This document shows, one piece after another, positions 17,834-27,982 of a stretch of 64,000 nucleotides of DNA (positions are counted from its first letter, which is position 1; each line of letters opens with the position of its first letter). Made by a program: the position numbers and the translations under genes. The notes under the pieces are model-generated. The model saw only the letters and a program-made list of their open reading frames with translations. It was not told where the DNA came from and made no database searches. The stretch is taken from positions 1-64,000 of the forward strand of contig NZ_VZZJ01000027.1 of the NCBI RefSeq assembly GCF_008806345.1, read 5' to 3'. The stretch comes from Methylobacterium planeticum. Its GTDB lineage: Bacteria > Pseudomonadota > Alphaproteobacteria > Rhizobiales > Beijerinckiaceae.

Positions 17834-18871
17834 ATGCGCCGCAACAGCCTCACCGACATCCCCGGCATCCGCGTCGGCCACGCGGGCGACGCGCGGGTCG
17901 CGAGCGGCACCACCGCGATCCTGTTCGACGCGCCGGTCACGGCCGCCATCGACGTGCGGGGCGGCGGCCCCGGCACCCGCGAGACCGACCTCCTCGACCC
18001 CGAGCGCACGGTGGCGGGCATCGACGCGCTGATGCTGTCCGGCGGCTCGGCCTTCGGGCTCGACGCGGCGGCGGGGGTGGTGGCCTGGCTCGCCGAGAAC
18101 GGCCGGGGCTTTCCCATCGGCGGCCTGCGGGTGCCGATCGTGCCCGGCGCGATCCTGTTCGACCTCCTCAACGGCGGCGACAAGGATTGGGGCCGCTATC
18201 CGCCGTACCGCGAGCTCGGCTACGCGGCGGCGGCCGCCGCCGCGGAGGATTTCGCGATCGGCTCCGTCGGGGCGGGGACCGGCGCCCGCACGGCCAACCT
18301 GAAGGGCGGCCTCGGCACCGCCTCGGCGCCGGTCGCCGGCACGGATCTGGGCGTCGGGGCGCTCGTCGCCGTCAACGCCTTCGGGCGGGCGACGATCGGG
18401 GAGGGGCCGCATTTCTGGGCCGCGCCCTTCGAGCGGGCGGACGAGTTCGGCGGCCTCGGCTGGCCGGCGCGGGTGGAGCCCGGCGCCCTCGCCTTCCCGG
18501 CCCGCGCGATGCCGGGCGCCTCGACGACGCTCGCCGTGGTGGCGACCGACGCGGTGCTGACGAAGGCGCAGGCGCGCCGCCTCGCGGTGGCGGCGCAGGA
18601 CGGGCTCGCCCGGGCGATCCACCCGGTGCACACGCCCCTCGACGGGGACGTGGTCTTCGCCGTGGCGACGGGCCGCCTCCCCCTCGCGGACCCGGTCGTC
18701 GACCTCGCCCGCCTCGGCGACACGGCCGCGCAGGTCCTCGCCCGCGCGGTCGCCCGGGGCGTGCACGCGGCCCGCGCCCTGCCCGGCCTGCCCGGGACCC
18801 CGGCGGGGGCGCCCCCGTCCTTCCTCGGCCTGCCGCCGGCCTGGAGGGACCTGTTCGGGCACGGCGCCTGA
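17834..18871 (+). CDS. P1-family aminopeptidase (DmpA/S58 type)
   Basis: A 345-residue member of peptidase family S58 (DmpA-like aminopeptidases), self-cleaving enzymes with an N-terminal nucleophile. Seen: SLTDIPGIRVGHAGD at the N-terminus, MLSGGSAFGLDAAAGV, GSVGAGTGART followed by LKGGLGTAS, and ASTTLAVVATDAVLTKAQ, where cleavage would expose a Ser/Thr nucleophile. Length is normal. Substrate cannot be predicted; relatives remove D- or L-residues or beta-amino acids from peptides. No signal peptide is present, so it is probably cytosolic. Confidence 0.88.
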   Translation: MRRNSLTDIPGIRVGHAGDARVASGTTAILFDAPVTAAIDVRGGGPGTRETDLLDPERTVAGIDALMLSGGSAFGLDAAAGVVAWLAENGRGFPIGGLRVPIVPGAILFDLLNGGDKDWGRYPPYRELGYAAAAAAAEDFAIGSVGAGTGARTANLKGGLGTASAPVAGTDLGVGALVAVNAFGRATIGEGPHFWAAPFERADEFGGLGWPARVEPGALAFPARAMPGASTTLAVVATDAVLTKAQARRLAVAAQDGLARAIHPVHTPLDGDVVFAVATGRLPLADPVVDLARLGDTAAQVLARAVARGVHAARALPGLPGTPAGAPPSFLGLPPAWRDLFGHGA

Positions 18872-18878
18872 GCGCGCC

Positions 18879-19199
18879 TCAGCCGGCGTCGCCGATTCCG
18901 TCGCGCCCATCCGGGCCGCCGATCTCTTCGTGCCCGTCCCGCAGGAGCTGGGCGAGGCCGGCATCGACCTCGGCGCCGAGCATCCTGCGCTCGGCCTCGG
19001 TGAGGTCCCGGGCCCATCGCGGCCCGGCGAAGCCCTCCGCGCAGCGCGCCCGCTCGGCGGCGATGTAGGCCTCGGTCTCGGCGGGCTGCGTGCGCAGGGC
19101 CCGGACGAAGCCGAACCAGGCCGCCCGCTCCACCACCGCCAGGCGCGCGCGCAGGCGGATCATCACGGCCCGGTCGGGGCTCACATCCTCGTCGCTCAT
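18879..19199 (-). CDS. Hypothetical helical protein
   Basis: A 106-residue, mostly helical, charged protein (MSDEDVSPDRAVMIRLRARL ... ERAAWFGFVRALRTQPAETE ... AERARCAEGF). No family recognised and no membrane segment. It ends 7 bp from the convergent peptidase gene and begins 10 bp after the stop of the small secreted protein gene, so the two reverse-strand genes probably share a transcript. Confidence 0.6.
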   Translation of the reverse strand: MSDEDVSPDRAVMIRLRARLAVVERAAWFGFVRALRTQPAETEAYIAAERARCAEGFAGPRWARDLTEAERRMLGAEVDAGLAQLLRDGHEEIGGPDGRDGIGDAG

Positions 19200-19209
19200 G
19201 CTCTCGGCC

Positions 19210-19416
19210 TCAGCGCCGCGGCTCGCAGCGGGTCTTCACGTAGCTGCCCTCGCCGCCGACGTGACCCGCATTGGCGGCGAGCACCGGCCCCTGGACGAGG
19301 CATTCCTGCAGGGTATGGGCCGGGCCGGTGATCACGTCGAGGGCGGTCTCGCGCGAGCAATCGGGGGCCTGGACCGTGGAGGCGCAGACGAGCGCGACGA
19401 CGAGGATGGCGTTCAT
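19210..19416 (-). CDS. Small secreted cysteine-containing protein
   Basis: A 68-residue protein with a short signal peptide (NAILVVALVCASTVQA) and a mature part with three cysteines (PDCSRETALDV, LQECLVQGP, VKTRCEPRR). A strong ribosome binding site (AGGGAGG) precedes the ATG at good spacing, which supports translation and fixes the start. Family not recognised. Probably first gene of a pair with the 106-residue protein. Confidence 0.6.
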   Translation of the reverse strand: MNAILVVALVCASTVQAPDCSRETALDVITGPAHTLQECLVQGPVLAANAGHVGGEGSYVKTRCEPRR

Positions 19417-19554
19417 GGACCCTCCCTGGCTCCGGTGCGGGCGCGCGCCGGGGACGGCGCGGCGAATCCGGCATGGGAGAGCACCCAAGCTGCAGCATCG
19501 CCCCGGCGTTCCCAAGGGCCCGCGTCGTCGCAGGGACGGCCCCTGCCCCGGGCA

Positions 19555-20463
19555 TCAATCCGCCCGGCGGGCCCGCGCCGCGCTCACGGTGCTGCCCGCC
19601 GAGGCCGCTACGATGCAGGCGATGGCACACCCCTCGGGCAGGCTCAGGCGCTCGCTCAGGATCGCCAGCCCGGCGAGGGCCGCGATGGCGGGCTCTAGGC
19701 TGAGGAGCACCCCGAAGGTCTGCCGCGGCAGCCGCTTCAGGGCGACCATCTCGAGGGAGTAGGGCAGCGCGCTCGACAGGATCGCGACCGCGAGGCCGAG
19801 GCCGATCAGGCGCGGGTCGAGCAGGGCCGCGCCGGCCTCGGCGATGCCGGCGGGCAGCACCACGAGGGCGGCCACCCCGAGCCCCAGCGAGACCGCCTGC
19901 CCCCCGTGCAGCCGCCCGGCCTGCTGCCCGAACACGATGTAGAGGGCCCAGCACAGGGCCGCCCCGAGGACGCAGGCGAGGCCGGTCGGGTCGAGGGGCC
20001 GCATCGCCCCCGGGCCGGCGGTGAGCCATCCGGGCAGGAGCAGCAGGGCGAGCCCGAGGGCGGCGAGGCCGACCCAGAGGACATCCGCGAGCCGGCGCGA
20101 GGCGAGGAGCGCCACCGCGAGGGGGCCGGTGAACTCGATCGCCACCGCGATCCCGAGCGGGATCGTGCGCAGCGACAGGTAGAACAGGAGGTTCATGGCC
20201 CCGAGCACCGCCCCGTAGAGCGCGAGCGTCCCGGCATCGCGCCCCGACAGGCGCCAGCGCCAGGGCCGCCAGACCGCGCAGAGGAGGAGGGCCGCGAAGC
20301 CGACCCGGTAGGCGGTGGTGCCCGCCGCCCCCACGGCCGGGAACAGGTGCTTGGCGAAGGCCGTGCCGACGCAGAGGGAGACGATCCCGGCCACGAGGGC
20401 GCCGACGGGCAGCACGAGCGAGGCGCCGCCGGAGCGGCGGAGCGGGACGGGGCGGGCGGGCAT
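19555..20463 (-). CDS. EamA-family exporter, RhtA-like
   Basis: A 302-residue inner-membrane transporter with ten predicted helices and two EamA repeats. NLLFYLSLRTIPLGIAVAIE followed by FTGPLAVALL is the pattern of the RhtA (threonine/homoserine exporter) branch, and the second repeat has ILSSALPYSLEMVALKRLP and TFGVLLSLEPAIAALAGL. Export of amino acids or related metabolites is the likely role. It ends close to the 3' end of the histidine kinase gene region and is transcribed in the same direction, 59 bp downstream of it. Confidence 0.82.
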   Translation of the reverse strand: MPARPVPLRRSGGASLVLPVGALVAGIVSLCVGTAFAKHLFPAVGAAGTTAYRVGFAALLLCAVWRPWRWRLSGRDAGTLALYGAVLGAMNLLFYLSLRTIPLGIAVAIEFTGPLAVALLASRRLADVLWVGLAALGLALLLLPGWLTAGPGAMRPLDPTGLACVLGAALCWALYIVFGQQAGRLHGGQAVSLGLGVAALVVLPAGIAEAGAALLDPRLIGLGLAVAILSSALPYSLEMVALKRLPRQTFGVLLSLEPAIAALAGLAILSERLSLPEGCAIACIVAASAGSTVSAARARRAD

Positions 20464-20522
20464 CAGGCCTCTTATCCCGAAACGCCGCGCCCGTATCGCG
20501 CCGGGCCGCGCCTCGGCGGGCC

Positions 20523-22943
20523 TTATTCCGGCGCGGCCCCCTGCCCCGGCTCCGGCCGGTCCCCCGGCCCGTCATTGGCCGCGAGCCGGTCGATCAGCCC
20601 CTGCATGCCGCTGGGCACCGGCGTCTCCGCCTCGCGGGCGTAGAGGGTGCGCAGCTGCCGCCCGATCTCCGCGAGGCTGAGGGAGCCCTTGAGGATGACC
20701 CGGTCCGCCTGGGCGGCGAGGCTCGCCTTCTCGGCCTCGGTGATCTCCTTGGCGGTGAGCACCACCACGGGCACGTCCCCGCCGTCGGGGCGGGCGCGCA
20801 GGGCCCGCAGGAAGCTGAACCCGTCCATCTCGGGCATCATCAGGTCGAGGAGGATCAGGCTCGGGCGCACCGCGTCGAGGCGCTTCAGGGCGGCGGCGCC
20901 GTTCTCGGCCTCGTCGACGGTCCAGCCGTCGCGCGCCAGGGTCCGGCGCAGGCGCTCGCGGGCGTCGCGGTCGTCGTCGACCACGAGCACGCAGGCATCG
21001 ATCCCCTCGGGCCGGTAGCGGTCCATCAGGCCCTTGAGGCGCCCCCACTCGATCGGCTTGACGAGGTAGTCGGTGGCGCCCAGCGCCTGCCCGAGGCCCT
21101 GCTCGGCCACCACCGAGGTCATGATGACCGGGATGCCGGCGAGCTCGGGGTCGCTGCGCACGGCGTGCAGCACCGCCCAGCCGTCCATGCGCGGCATCTC
21201 GACGTCGAGCAGGATGGCCCGGGGCTTCAGGGCGCGGGCGAGGGTCAGCCCGGCCCGCCCGTCATTGGCGGTGCGGACCCGGAAGCCCTCGCGCTCGAGG
21301 AAGCGCTGCAGGATCTCGCGGGCGGCCGGGTCGTCGTCCACGAGCAGCACCGCGTCGTGCTCCTCGTGCTCGGGGATGGGGGGCGCCTCGATGGCGCCCT
21401 CGACCTCGGCCACGGCCTCGTCCTCGGGGCTGAGCTCCGCGGGCAGGCGGACCGTGAAGGTCGAGCCGGCGCCGTGCCGGCTCTCCACCGCGATGTCGCC
21501 CCCCATCTTGCGGCAGAAGGCGCGGGTGATGGCGAGGCCGAGGCCGGTGCCGCCGAACTGGCGGGTGGTGGATTCGTCGGCCTGGGCGAAGCGCTCGAAC
21601 AGGCGCCCGATCTGCGCCTCGGTGAGCCCGATGCCCGTGTCGGCGACGGCGAAGCTGAGCCAGTCGGCCCCCGCTTCCCGGTGGCGGCGCACCGACAGGG
21701 TGATGCGCCCGTCCTCGGTGAACTTCGCGGCGTTGCCCACGAGGTTCAGCAGGCACTGGCGGATCTTGGTCTGGTCCTGGTGCATCTCCCCGAGATCGGG
21801 GCCGAGATCGGCCACGAAGCGGTTGCGCTTCTTGGCGACGAGGGAATCGGTGGCCGCCGCCACGTCCTCGACGAGGGAGGCGACCGGGAAGGTCTCGGCC
21901 GAGACGGTCATGCGGCCGGCCTCGATCTTCGAGATGTCGAGGACGTCGTTGATCAGGCTGAGGAGGTGGCGCGCCGCCGTCTCGATCTTGCGCAGGTCCG
22001 GCAGCAGATCGGACTGGCCGAGATCCTCGAGCTCCTCGCCGAGCATCTCCGCGTAGCCGATCACCGCCGAGAGGGGCGTGCGCAGCTCGTGGCTCATGTT
22101 GGCGATGAACTGGCTCTTGGCGAGGTTGGCCGCCTCCGCCGCCGCCCGCGCCCGCTCGACCTCGGCCTGCGCCTCCTTGCGCTCGGTGATGTCGACGTTG
22201 AGGCCGACCCATTCGCGGATCGACCCGTCCGCCTCGACCACCGGCACGCCGCGCACCTCGGTGTCGCGCCAGGCCCCGTCGGCCCGGCGCAGCCGGTACT
22301 CGACCTGGTAGGGCTTGCGGGCCTCCAGGCATTCCGCCCAGATCTCGGCGGCGCGGGCCCGGTCGTCCGGATGGACGGCGTCGACCCAGCCCCAGCCCTG
22401 GTAGGCCTCGTCGCTCTGGCCCGTATAGGCGCTCCAGCGCGGCTGCGGCGGCATCAGCTCGCCCGCCGCGTTGGTGTTCCAGATCACCGCCGCCGAGGCC
22501 TCGACCAGCGCCCGGAAGCGCTCCTCCGACTGGCGCAGGCGCGCCTCGGCGCCGCGGGTGCGGGTGACGTCGGTGTTGGTGCCGTACCAGCGCAGGATCC
22601 GGCCCCGTGCGTCCCGGTGCGGCATCGCCTGGGACAGGAACCAGCGATAGCGCCCGTCGCTCCCGCGCAGCGGGAAGGTGTCCTCCCAGGGCTCGCCGGC
22701 CGCGATGGCGGCCTTGTAGCGCGCCGTCACCGCCTCGACGTGGTCGGGATGGTGGACCTTGCGCCAGCCCCAATCCTGCATCTCGTCGAAGGTCGAGCCG
22801 GTATAGTCGTACCAGCGCCGGTTGTACCAGACGATGGTGCCGTCGACCCGCGCCATCCAGGCGAGCTGCGGCAGCGCCTCGGCGAGGTTGCGGTAATCGG
22901 CCTCGCCGATGTCAGGATCCGGCATCGCGTCGTCTCGGCTCAT
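20523..22943 (-). CDS. Hybrid sensor histidine kinase, PAS-PAS-HK-REC-REC
   Basis: An 806-residue two-component protein. Two PAS domains occupy about residues 15-130 and 140-255 ([30 protein letters not shown]), then HisKA with [20 protein letters not shown] (phospho-His near 290), a HATPase domain ([34 protein letters not shown]), and two receivers: [14 protein letters not shown] with phospho-Asp in [12 protein letters not shown], and [14 protein letters not shown] with [12 protein letters not shown]. There is no membrane segment, so the signal is probably intracellular. No DNA-binding domain or partner regulator is adjacent; output is presumably by phosphotransfer. ATG 22943 preferred over an earlier GTG. 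Confidence 0.92.
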   Translation of the reverse strand: MSRDDAMPDPDIGEADYRNLAEALPQLAWMARVDGTIVWYNRRWYDYTGSTFDEMQDWGWRKVHHPDHVEAVTARYKAAIAAGEPWEDTFPLRGSDGRYRWFLSQAMPHRDARGRILRWYGTNTDVTRTRGAEARLRQSEERFRALVEASAAVIWNTNAAGELMPPQPRWSAYTGQSDEAYQGWGWVDAVHPDDRARAAEIWAECLEARKPYQVEYRLRRADGAWRDTEVRGVPVVEADGSIREWVGLNVDITERKEAQAEVERARAAAEAANLAKSQFIANMSHELRTPLSAVIGYAEMLGEELEDLGQSDLLPDLRKIETAARHLLSLINDVLDISKIEAGRMTVSAETFPVASLVEDVAAATDSLVAKKRNRFVADLGPDLGEMHQDQTKIRQCLLNLVGNAAKFTEDGRITLSVRRHREAGADWLSFAVADTGIGLTEAQIGRLFERFAQADESTTRQFGGTGLGLAITRAFCRKMGGDIAVESRHGAGSTFTVRLPAELSPEDEAVAEVEGAIEAPPIPEHEEHDAVLLVDDDPAAREILQRFLEREGFRVRTANDGRAGLTLARALKPRAILLDVEMPRMDGWAVLHAVRSDPELAGIPVIMTSVVAEQGLGQALGATDYLVKPIEWGRLKGLMDRYRPEGIDACVLVVDDDRDARERLRRTLARDGWTVDEAENGAAALKRLDAVRPSLILLDLMMPEMDGFSFLRALRARPDGGDVPVVVLTAKEITEAEKASLAAQADRVILKGSLSLAEIGRQLRTLYAREAETPVPSGMQGLIDRLAANDGPGDRPEPGQGAAPE

Positions 22944-23042
22944 GCGTCCCACCGGCTCCCGGCCCGCCGCGCCACGCCGCGCGCGGGCACGCCTTGCATA
23001 TAAGTTGCCCGGGCCCGTTCGGATCGGCCGGGCCCCCGGAAT

Positions 23043-23927
23043 TCAGCGCGGGGGCGCCGCCGGGCCCGCGCCGGAGGCCCGGGCGGCCTGCCGGGCGGAG
23101 CGCCAGGAATCGAGGGCGTAGAGGACGAGCGCCAGCCAGATCAGGCCGAACAGGGGCACCTGGTGGGGCGCGACGTGCTCGCCGTAGGCCAGCACGCTCA
23201 GGAGCAGCAGGCAGGTCGGCGCGAGGTATTGCAGCAGGCCGAGGGTGGCGAGCTTCATCCGCTCGGCGGCCGCCGCGAACCAGATCAGCGGCAGCGCCGT
23301 CGTCACCCCGGTCAGGGCCAGGAGCCCGAGGGTCTGGCCGTCGCGGGGGGTCGTCTCCGGGGTCCAGGCCCAGTAGGCGAGCGCGAAGGGGGTGAGGAGC
23401 AGGGTCTCGGCCAGGAACCCGACCACCGGATCGATTCCGACGACCTTCCGGATCAGCCCGTAGAGGGAGAAGCTGGCGGCGAGCGCCAGCGCCACCCAGG
23501 GCAGGGTCCCGGCCATCACGACCGCCGTCAGGACGCCGAGGGCCGCGATCCCCACGGCCGCGACCTGGACCGGGCGCAGGCGCTCGCCGAGCACCAGGGC
23601 CCCGAGGGCGACGCTGACCAGGGGGTTGATGTAGTAGCCGAGGCTGGCGTCGAGCAGGTGCCCGCTGTTCACCGCCCCGAGATAGAGCAGCCAATTGACC
23701 GCGATGAGGGCGGCGGAGGCCACGAGCCAGCCGTGCCGGGCCCGCAGCGGGAAGGGGCTGCGCAGGCGGGCGCGCCACAGCGCCACCAGCCCGAGGGCGA
23801 ACAGGCTCGACCAGACGATGCGCTCGGCCAGGATCAGGCCGGGGCTGAGCCCGTTGAGCAGCCGGAAATGCACCGGGACCACGAGGCCCCAGCTCAGATA
23901 GGCGCCGAGTGCGTAGACGAGGCCCAC
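23043..23927 (-). CDS. rarD: EamA-family transporter RarD
   Basis: A 294-residue inner-membrane protein of the RarD branch of the drug/metabolite transporter superfamily, with ten helices. Recognisable are YALGAYLSWGLVVPVHFRLL, ILAERIVWSSLFALGL, LLYLGAVNSGHLLDASLGYY followed by INPLVSVALG, and LIWFAAAAERMKLATLGLLQ followed by YLAPT. RarD is linked to chloramphenicol sensitivity in E. coli, but its natural substrate is not known. Same orientation as the hybrid kinase, 99 bp upstream of it. Confidence 0.9.
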   Translation of the reverse strand: MGLVYALGAYLSWGLVVPVHFRLLNGLSPGLILAERIVWSSLFALGLVALWRARLRSPFPLRARHGWLVASAALIAVNWLLYLGAVNSGHLLDASLGYYINPLVSVALGALVLGERLRPVQVAAVGIAALGVLTAVVMAGTLPWVALALAASFSLYGLIRKVVGIDPVVGFLAETLLLTPFALAYWAWTPETTPRDGQTLGLLALTGVTTALPLIWFAAAAERMKLATLGLLQYLAPTCLLLLSVLAYGEHVAPHQVPLFGLIWLALVLYALDSWRSARQAARASGAGPAAPPR

Positions 23928-24098
23928 GTCCCGAGATCCCTCCCAGCCCGCCGGGTGCGGCGGGGGCAGGCTTCATAGCGGGCGCGGGCACGGGACGTCA
24001 GGGCCTTCCGCGCCGGGCCTGACCTGCGCTGAGGACTGCCCCCGCGGGCCCCGCGCCCTCCGGCACGGCCCCTCGACGCCGAACTTCAGCGCCGAACT

Positions 24099-24476
24099 TC
24101 AGCGCCGAACCGGGGCGATCGGGTCGCCGCGCATCAGGGCGTTCAGGCGCTCGGTGTCGAAGCCGTTCGGGATCTTGGGCGCGGCGGGCTTCGGCGGGAG
24201 GGCGGCGAGCTTGGCCTCGGCCGCCCGGGCGCCGGGCCGCGCCTCGCCGGGCCTCGTCCCGGTGGGCCGGATCTCGCCGGGCCGGATCTCGCCGAACCCC
24301 GGATCCGGCAGGATCGAGCCGGTGGCGGAGGGTTCGAGGGGGAGGGCGCGGGCGAGGCGCGGGGCGGGCTGCAGGTGGGCGAGCCGGTCGACGCAGGTGA
24401 AGCCGACGATGCCGGTGCTGGCGGCCACGACGGCCCCCACGGCCAGGAGACGCAGGATACGCAAGGGCGAACTCAT
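24099..24476 (-). CDS. Membrane-anchored proline-rich hypothetical protein
   Basis: A 125-residue protein with one N-terminal hydrophobic segment (ILRLLAVGAVVAASTGIVGF) and a Pro/Arg/Ala-rich remainder containing a repeat (GEIRP twice in tandem, then PTGTRPGEARPG). Likely periplasmic and disordered. I recognise no family. The DNA of the GEIRP units is a 15-bp tandem repeat kept in frame. Confidence 0.6.
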   Translation of the reverse strand: MSSPLRILRLLAVGAVVAASTGIVGFTCVDRLAHLQPAPRLARALPLEPSATGSILPDPGFGEIRPGEIRPTGTRPGEARPGARAAEAKLAALPPKPAAPKIPNGFDTERLNALMRGDPIAPVRR

Positions 24477-24628
24477 CCCGGATACGCGAACAGGGCCTCA
24501 GGATAGGCAGGCGGCCGTTAACGAAGGCACTCTGTCCCGCCACGGCGCGCACGGAAATCCGATGGACCGCGCCGCCCGGATGCGGGCCTGCGAGGAGGCC
24601 TCGAACCCGGGAAGCCGCCCGCGCGCCC

Positions 24629-25381
24629 TCAGCCCAGGACCCGGGCGAGGAAGCTGCGCGCCCGCGGGTGGCCCGGTGCCGCGAAGAAGTCCCGCGGCGG
24701 GGCGTCCTCGAGGATCTGGCCCTCGTCCATGAACACCACCCGGTCGGCGACCTGCCGGGCGAAGCCCATCTCGTGGGTCACGACCAGCATGGTCATGCCG
24801 CCCTCGGCGAGGCCCACCAGGGTGTCGAGCACCTCCTGCACCATCTCGGGGTCGAGGGCCGAGGTCGGCTCGTCGAAGAGCATCACCTCCGGGCTCATGC
24901 AGAGCGCCCGGGCGATCGCCACCCGCTGCTGCTGGCCGCCGGAGAGCTGCGCCGGATACTTCGCGGCCTCGCCGAGGATGCGCACCCGGTCGAGGTGGCG
25001 GCGGGCGAGTTCCTCGGCCGCCCGCCGCTCCATCCGCCCGGCATGGATCGGCGCGAGGGTGCAGTTCTCCAGCACGCTGAGATGGGGGAACAGGTTGAAG
25101 GCCTGGAACACCATGCCGACCCGGGCCCCCTCCCCGCCCGGCGCCCGGCCGCCGACCCGGATCGTGCCGGCCTGATGCGGCACCAGGCCGTTGATGCAGC
25201 GGATCAGGGTCGACTTGCCCGAGCCCGAGGGGCCGCAGATCACGATCCGCTCGCCCGGCGCCACCGTCAGGTCGACGTCGCGCAGGACGTGCTGGGTCCC
25301 GAACCAGGCGCCGACGCCGCGGAACTCCACCGCGGGCGGGCGGGATCGGGCAGAATCCGGTGCGGGTGCGGATGCGGTCAT
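24629..25381 (-). CDS. aapP: Amino-acid ABC transporter ATPase (AapP-like)
   Basis: A 250-residue ABC ATPase of the polar amino-acid uptake subfamily. Walker A is [19 protein letters not shown]-loop [17 protein letters not shown], signature [15 protein letters not shown], Walker [15 protein letters not shown], and the switch [20 protein letters not shown]. It should energise uptake of amino acids with AapJ, AapQ and AapM encoded upstream. It is separated from them by the PAS-HTH gene and a 362-bp gap, unlike the usual contiguous aapJQMP order, but all five genes share one strand. The gap to the PAS-HTH gene is 85 bp. Confidence 0.9.
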   Translation of the reverse strand: MTASAPAPDSARSRPPAVEFRGVGAWFGTQHVLRDVDLTVAPGERIVICGPSGSGKSTLIRCINGLVPHQAGTIRVGGRAPGGEGARVGMVFQAFNLFPHLSVLENCTLAPIHAGRMERRAAEELARRHLDRVRILGEAAKYPAQLSGGQQQRVAIARALCMSPEVMLFDEPTSALDPEMVQEVLDTLVGLAEGGMTMLVVTHEMGFARQVADRVVFMDEGQILEDAPPRDFFAAPGHPRARSFLARVLG

Positions 25382-25466
25382 GGGCGCCAGAGAAAGGCGG
25401 TTTCGGCCGGCGGCGCAAGCCGCGCCCGGCCCGACCTGCCGAGCCCGGCCCGGCCGGCCCGAGGCC

Positions 25467-26489
25467 TCAATCCGCCCGGGTGAGCGCGATGGCGTTGCCC
25501 TCGATCACCGTGAAGCTGATCCCGGCCGCCCGCAGGGTGGCGATCGCGGTCTGGCGCGAGCGGGCGGCGGGACCGTCCGCGTTCTCCTCCAGGCGGCGGA
25601 CCGTCGAGAAGGACAGGCCGCTGGCCCGGGCGAGATCGGCCATCGACCAGTCGAGGAGGGCGCGGGCGGCGCGCAGGTGACGGCCCTCGATGGCCTGCTC
25701 CAGCCCGGCCCCGAGATCGGTCTCGGGCTGGGGCGCCACCGTGTCGGTCGGCACCATCACCATGGTCCAGCTCTCGACCGCGCCGGCGGCGTCGCGGGTC
25801 GGGATCAGGGTCTGGCGGAACGGCACGCGCTCGCCCCCGGCGAGCCGCAGGGTCGGGGTGACGGTGAAGGGCTGGCCCGCCGCGTAGAGGGGCGGCATCT
25901 GCTCGCGCCACTGCGCCCATTCCTCGGGGACCACCGGGGCGAGCCAGTTCTCGGCGATCTCCTCGCGCCGCAGGCCCGTCATCTCCAGGAACTCGGGCCC
26001 GTACTCGCAGAAGGGCACCACCGTCTCGGTGAAGGTGAAGATCCGGGCCTGCCGGGCCAGGGCGTGGCGGCGGCGCTGCTCGGCCATCTGCGCCCGGCCG
26101 AGGCGCTCGCGGTCGGTGACGTCGAGCACCACGCCGACCGCCCCCATCGGGCGGCCGTCGGGGGCGTGGAACACCTCGCCGCGGGTCGCCAGCGCCCGCA
26201 TCGTGCCGTCGCGCCGGACGATGCGGATCGTGTGGTCGCCGAGGATGCCGGTGCGCGCGATCTCGCCGGGCTCCTCCAGGCTCGGCCGGTCGTCCGGATG
26301 GGCGAGGGCGCGCAGCAGCGTGTAATCGGGCTGCACCGAGCCCGGCTCGAAGCCGAGGATGTCGTAGAGGCCGGGCGACCAGGCCTGCGCCCCGGTGGCG
26401 AACACCCAGCTCCAGGTCCCGGTCAGGCCCTGCGCCTCGATCATCCGCAGGAACTCGCGGGACGAGAAGGTCGGAGAAGTGCCGTGCAT
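25467..26489 (-). CDS. PAS-PAS-HTH putative transcriptional regulator
   Basis: A 340-residue protein: PAS domain one about residues 8-115 ([35 protein letters not shown]), a second PAS-like region about 135-240 ([34 protein letters not shown]), and a C-terminal Xre-like helix-turn-helix ([20 protein letters not shown] then [11 protein letters not shown]). It probably senses a ligand or redox state and binds DNA. It lies between aapM and aapP in the same orientation and a near-perfect operator-like palindrome lies 256 bp upstream, so it may control itself or the transporter. The start at 26489 removes an implausible N-terminal extension. Confidence 0.75.
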   Translation of the reverse strand: MHGTSPTFSSREFLRMIEAQGLTGTWSWVFATGAQAWSPGLYDILGFEPGSVQPDYTLLRALAHPDDRPSLEEPGEIARTGILGDHTIRIVRRDGTMRALATRGEVFHAPDGRPMGAVGVVLDVTDRERLGRAQMAEQRRRHALARQARIFTFTETVVPFCEYGPEFLEMTGLRREEIAENWLAPVVPEEWAQWREQMPPLYAAGQPFTVTPTLRLAGGERVPFRQTLIPTRDAAGAVESWTMVMVPTDTVAPQPETDLGAGLEQAIEGRHLRAARALLDWSMADLARASGLSFSTVRRLEENADGPAARSRQTAIATLRAAGISFTVIEGNAIALTRAD

Positions 26490-26851
26490 CGCAGAAAGCC
26501 CCGTCCATCGCGGGCGCCCGGCGAAGCCGCCGGATGTCCGAGCGTGTTCCGCGCCGGCCGCCCCCCTCACCCAAGCAAGCGGATCCGCTGAGCCCCTCCG
26601 AACCGGACCCGCGCGGGCCACCCGAGAGACTTCGATGCCGTCGGAATCGCCCGGCGGCCCATCGGATTCACACCGGAACCCGGCCGGGTTAACACATCTT
26701 GTCGGGAATTCAAAGACTTCTCATAGTTCAACTTAAAGATGCGAACGTATTCGAAACGAATACGTCTTGCCGACGGAGGATCCGCGGGCCGATCGCGCCG
26801 GCCGTATCCGGAATACAGGTCAGAATCGCTTCGGACCGGCGCGCGGGCCCC
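26490..26851. other. 362-bp gap between aapM and the PAS-HTH gene
   Basis: No gene is visible. The stretch 26690-26770 is clearly richer in A and T than the rest of the window and includes the palindrome listed next; it is the likely promoter region of the PAS-HTH/aapP pair. Confidence 0.6.
26745..26765. promoter_or_regulatory. 21-bp operator-like palindrome
   Basis: ACGTATTCG (26745-26753) and its exact complement CGAATACGT (26757-26765) are separated by AAA. The two-fold symmetry, size and AT content are typical of a site for a dimeric HTH regulator. Candidate binder is the PAS-HTH protein encoded downstream; this is inference. Confidence 0.7.
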
Positions 26852-27982
26852 TCAGCGGCGGTCGCCGGCGGCGAGGCGCCGCTCGATGAAGCCGGCGTAG
26901 CGCGCCATGGCGAAGCACGCGGCGAAGTAGACGAGGGCCGCGAAGGCGTAGGCCGTGACCGGCACGGAGGGGGCCGACCAGCGCGGGTCGGCGCGGGCGG
27001 CCTCGAGCGCCCGGATGAAGTCGCTGATGCCCACGATCGAGACCAGGGTCGTGTCCTTGAACAGGCCGATCATCGTGTTGACGATGCCGGGCACCACCAC
27101 CTTGAGGGCCTGGGGCAGCACCACGGTGGCGAGGACCTGCGGGCGGGTGAGGCCGAGGGCGGCGGCGGCCTCCTCCTGGCCGCGCGGCACCGCCTGCAGG
27201 CCGCCGCGCACCACCTCGGCCATGTAGGCGGAGGCGAAGAGCGCGATGCCCACGAGGGGCCGCACGAGGCGGTCGACCGTGAGGTCGCCCGGCAGGAACA
27301 GGGGCAGCATCACGTTGGCCATGAACAGGACGGTGATGAGCGGCACCCCGCGCCAGAACTCGATGAAGCCGGTGCAGAGGAGGCGCAGCACCGGCAGCTC
27401 GGAGCGCCGCCCGAGGGCGAGCAGGATGCCGAGCGGCAGGGAGGCGACGATGCCCACGAGGGAGACCACCACCGTGACGAGGAGGCCGCCCCAGCGCCCG
27501 GTCGGGACGGTGGCGAGGCCGAGCCACGGCGCCCCGGAGAGCAGGGCGTAGGCGCAGAGCGGCAGGATCAGGAAGGCGTAGGCGGCGCCGAGGCGCCGGC
27601 GGGGCGCCCCGGGCCAGAGCATCCAGCCCGTCGCGAGGGCGGTGAGGGCGAAGAACAGGTTCGCCCGCCAGCGCTCGGGGACCGGGTAGGCGCCGTAGGC
27701 GAGGTAGCCGATCTTCTCCGCCACGAAGGCCCAGCAGGCGCCGACGGGCCGGCCGGCGATCTCGGGGCGGCAGGCGGCGCCGGATTCTCCCGTCCAGACC
27801 GCGTCGAGGACGAGGAAGCGCAGGGCCGCCGGCACCAGCCAGGCGAGGAGGAGGAGGATCGCCAGGGTCGTGAGCCCGTTGCCGAGGCTCGAGAACAGGT
27901 TGCGGCGCGCCCAGGCGACGGGGCCGGTGACGGCCCGCGGCGGCGGGGACGGCGGGACCGGCTCGGCGCGCACGACGCTCAT
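26852..27982 (-). CDS. aapM: Amino-acid ABC transporter permease AapM
   Basis: A 376-residue inner-membrane permease of the general L-amino-acid (Aap) transporter. The C-terminal half holds the transport domain with VVSLVGIVASLPLGILLALG, GFIEFWRGVPLITVLFM and the EAA loop EEAAAALGLTRPQVLATVVL before PQALKVVVPGIVN. The long N-terminal part with extra helices and an external insertion is characteristic of AapM compared with short permeases. The start codon overlaps the aapQ stop by 4 bases (ATGA), indicating coupled translation. Last gene of the aapJQM block. Confidence 0.92.
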   Translation of the reverse strand: MSVVRAEPVPPSPPPRAVTGPVAWARRNLFSSLGNGLTTLAILLLLAWLVPAALRFLVLDAVWTGESGAACRPEIAGRPVGACWAFVAEKIGYLAYGAYPVPERWRANLFFALTALATGWMLWPGAPRRRLGAAYAFLILPLCAYALLSGAPWLGLATVPTGRWGGLLVTVVVSLVGIVASLPLGILLALGRRSELPVLRLLCTGFIEFWRGVPLITVLFMANVMLPLFLPGDLTVDRLVRPLVGIALFASAYMAEVVRGGLQAVPRGQEEAAAALGLTRPQVLATVVLPQALKVVVPGIVNTMIGLFKDTTLVSIVGISDFIRALEAARADPRWSAPSVPVTAYAFAALVYFAACFAMARYAGFIERRLAAGDRR

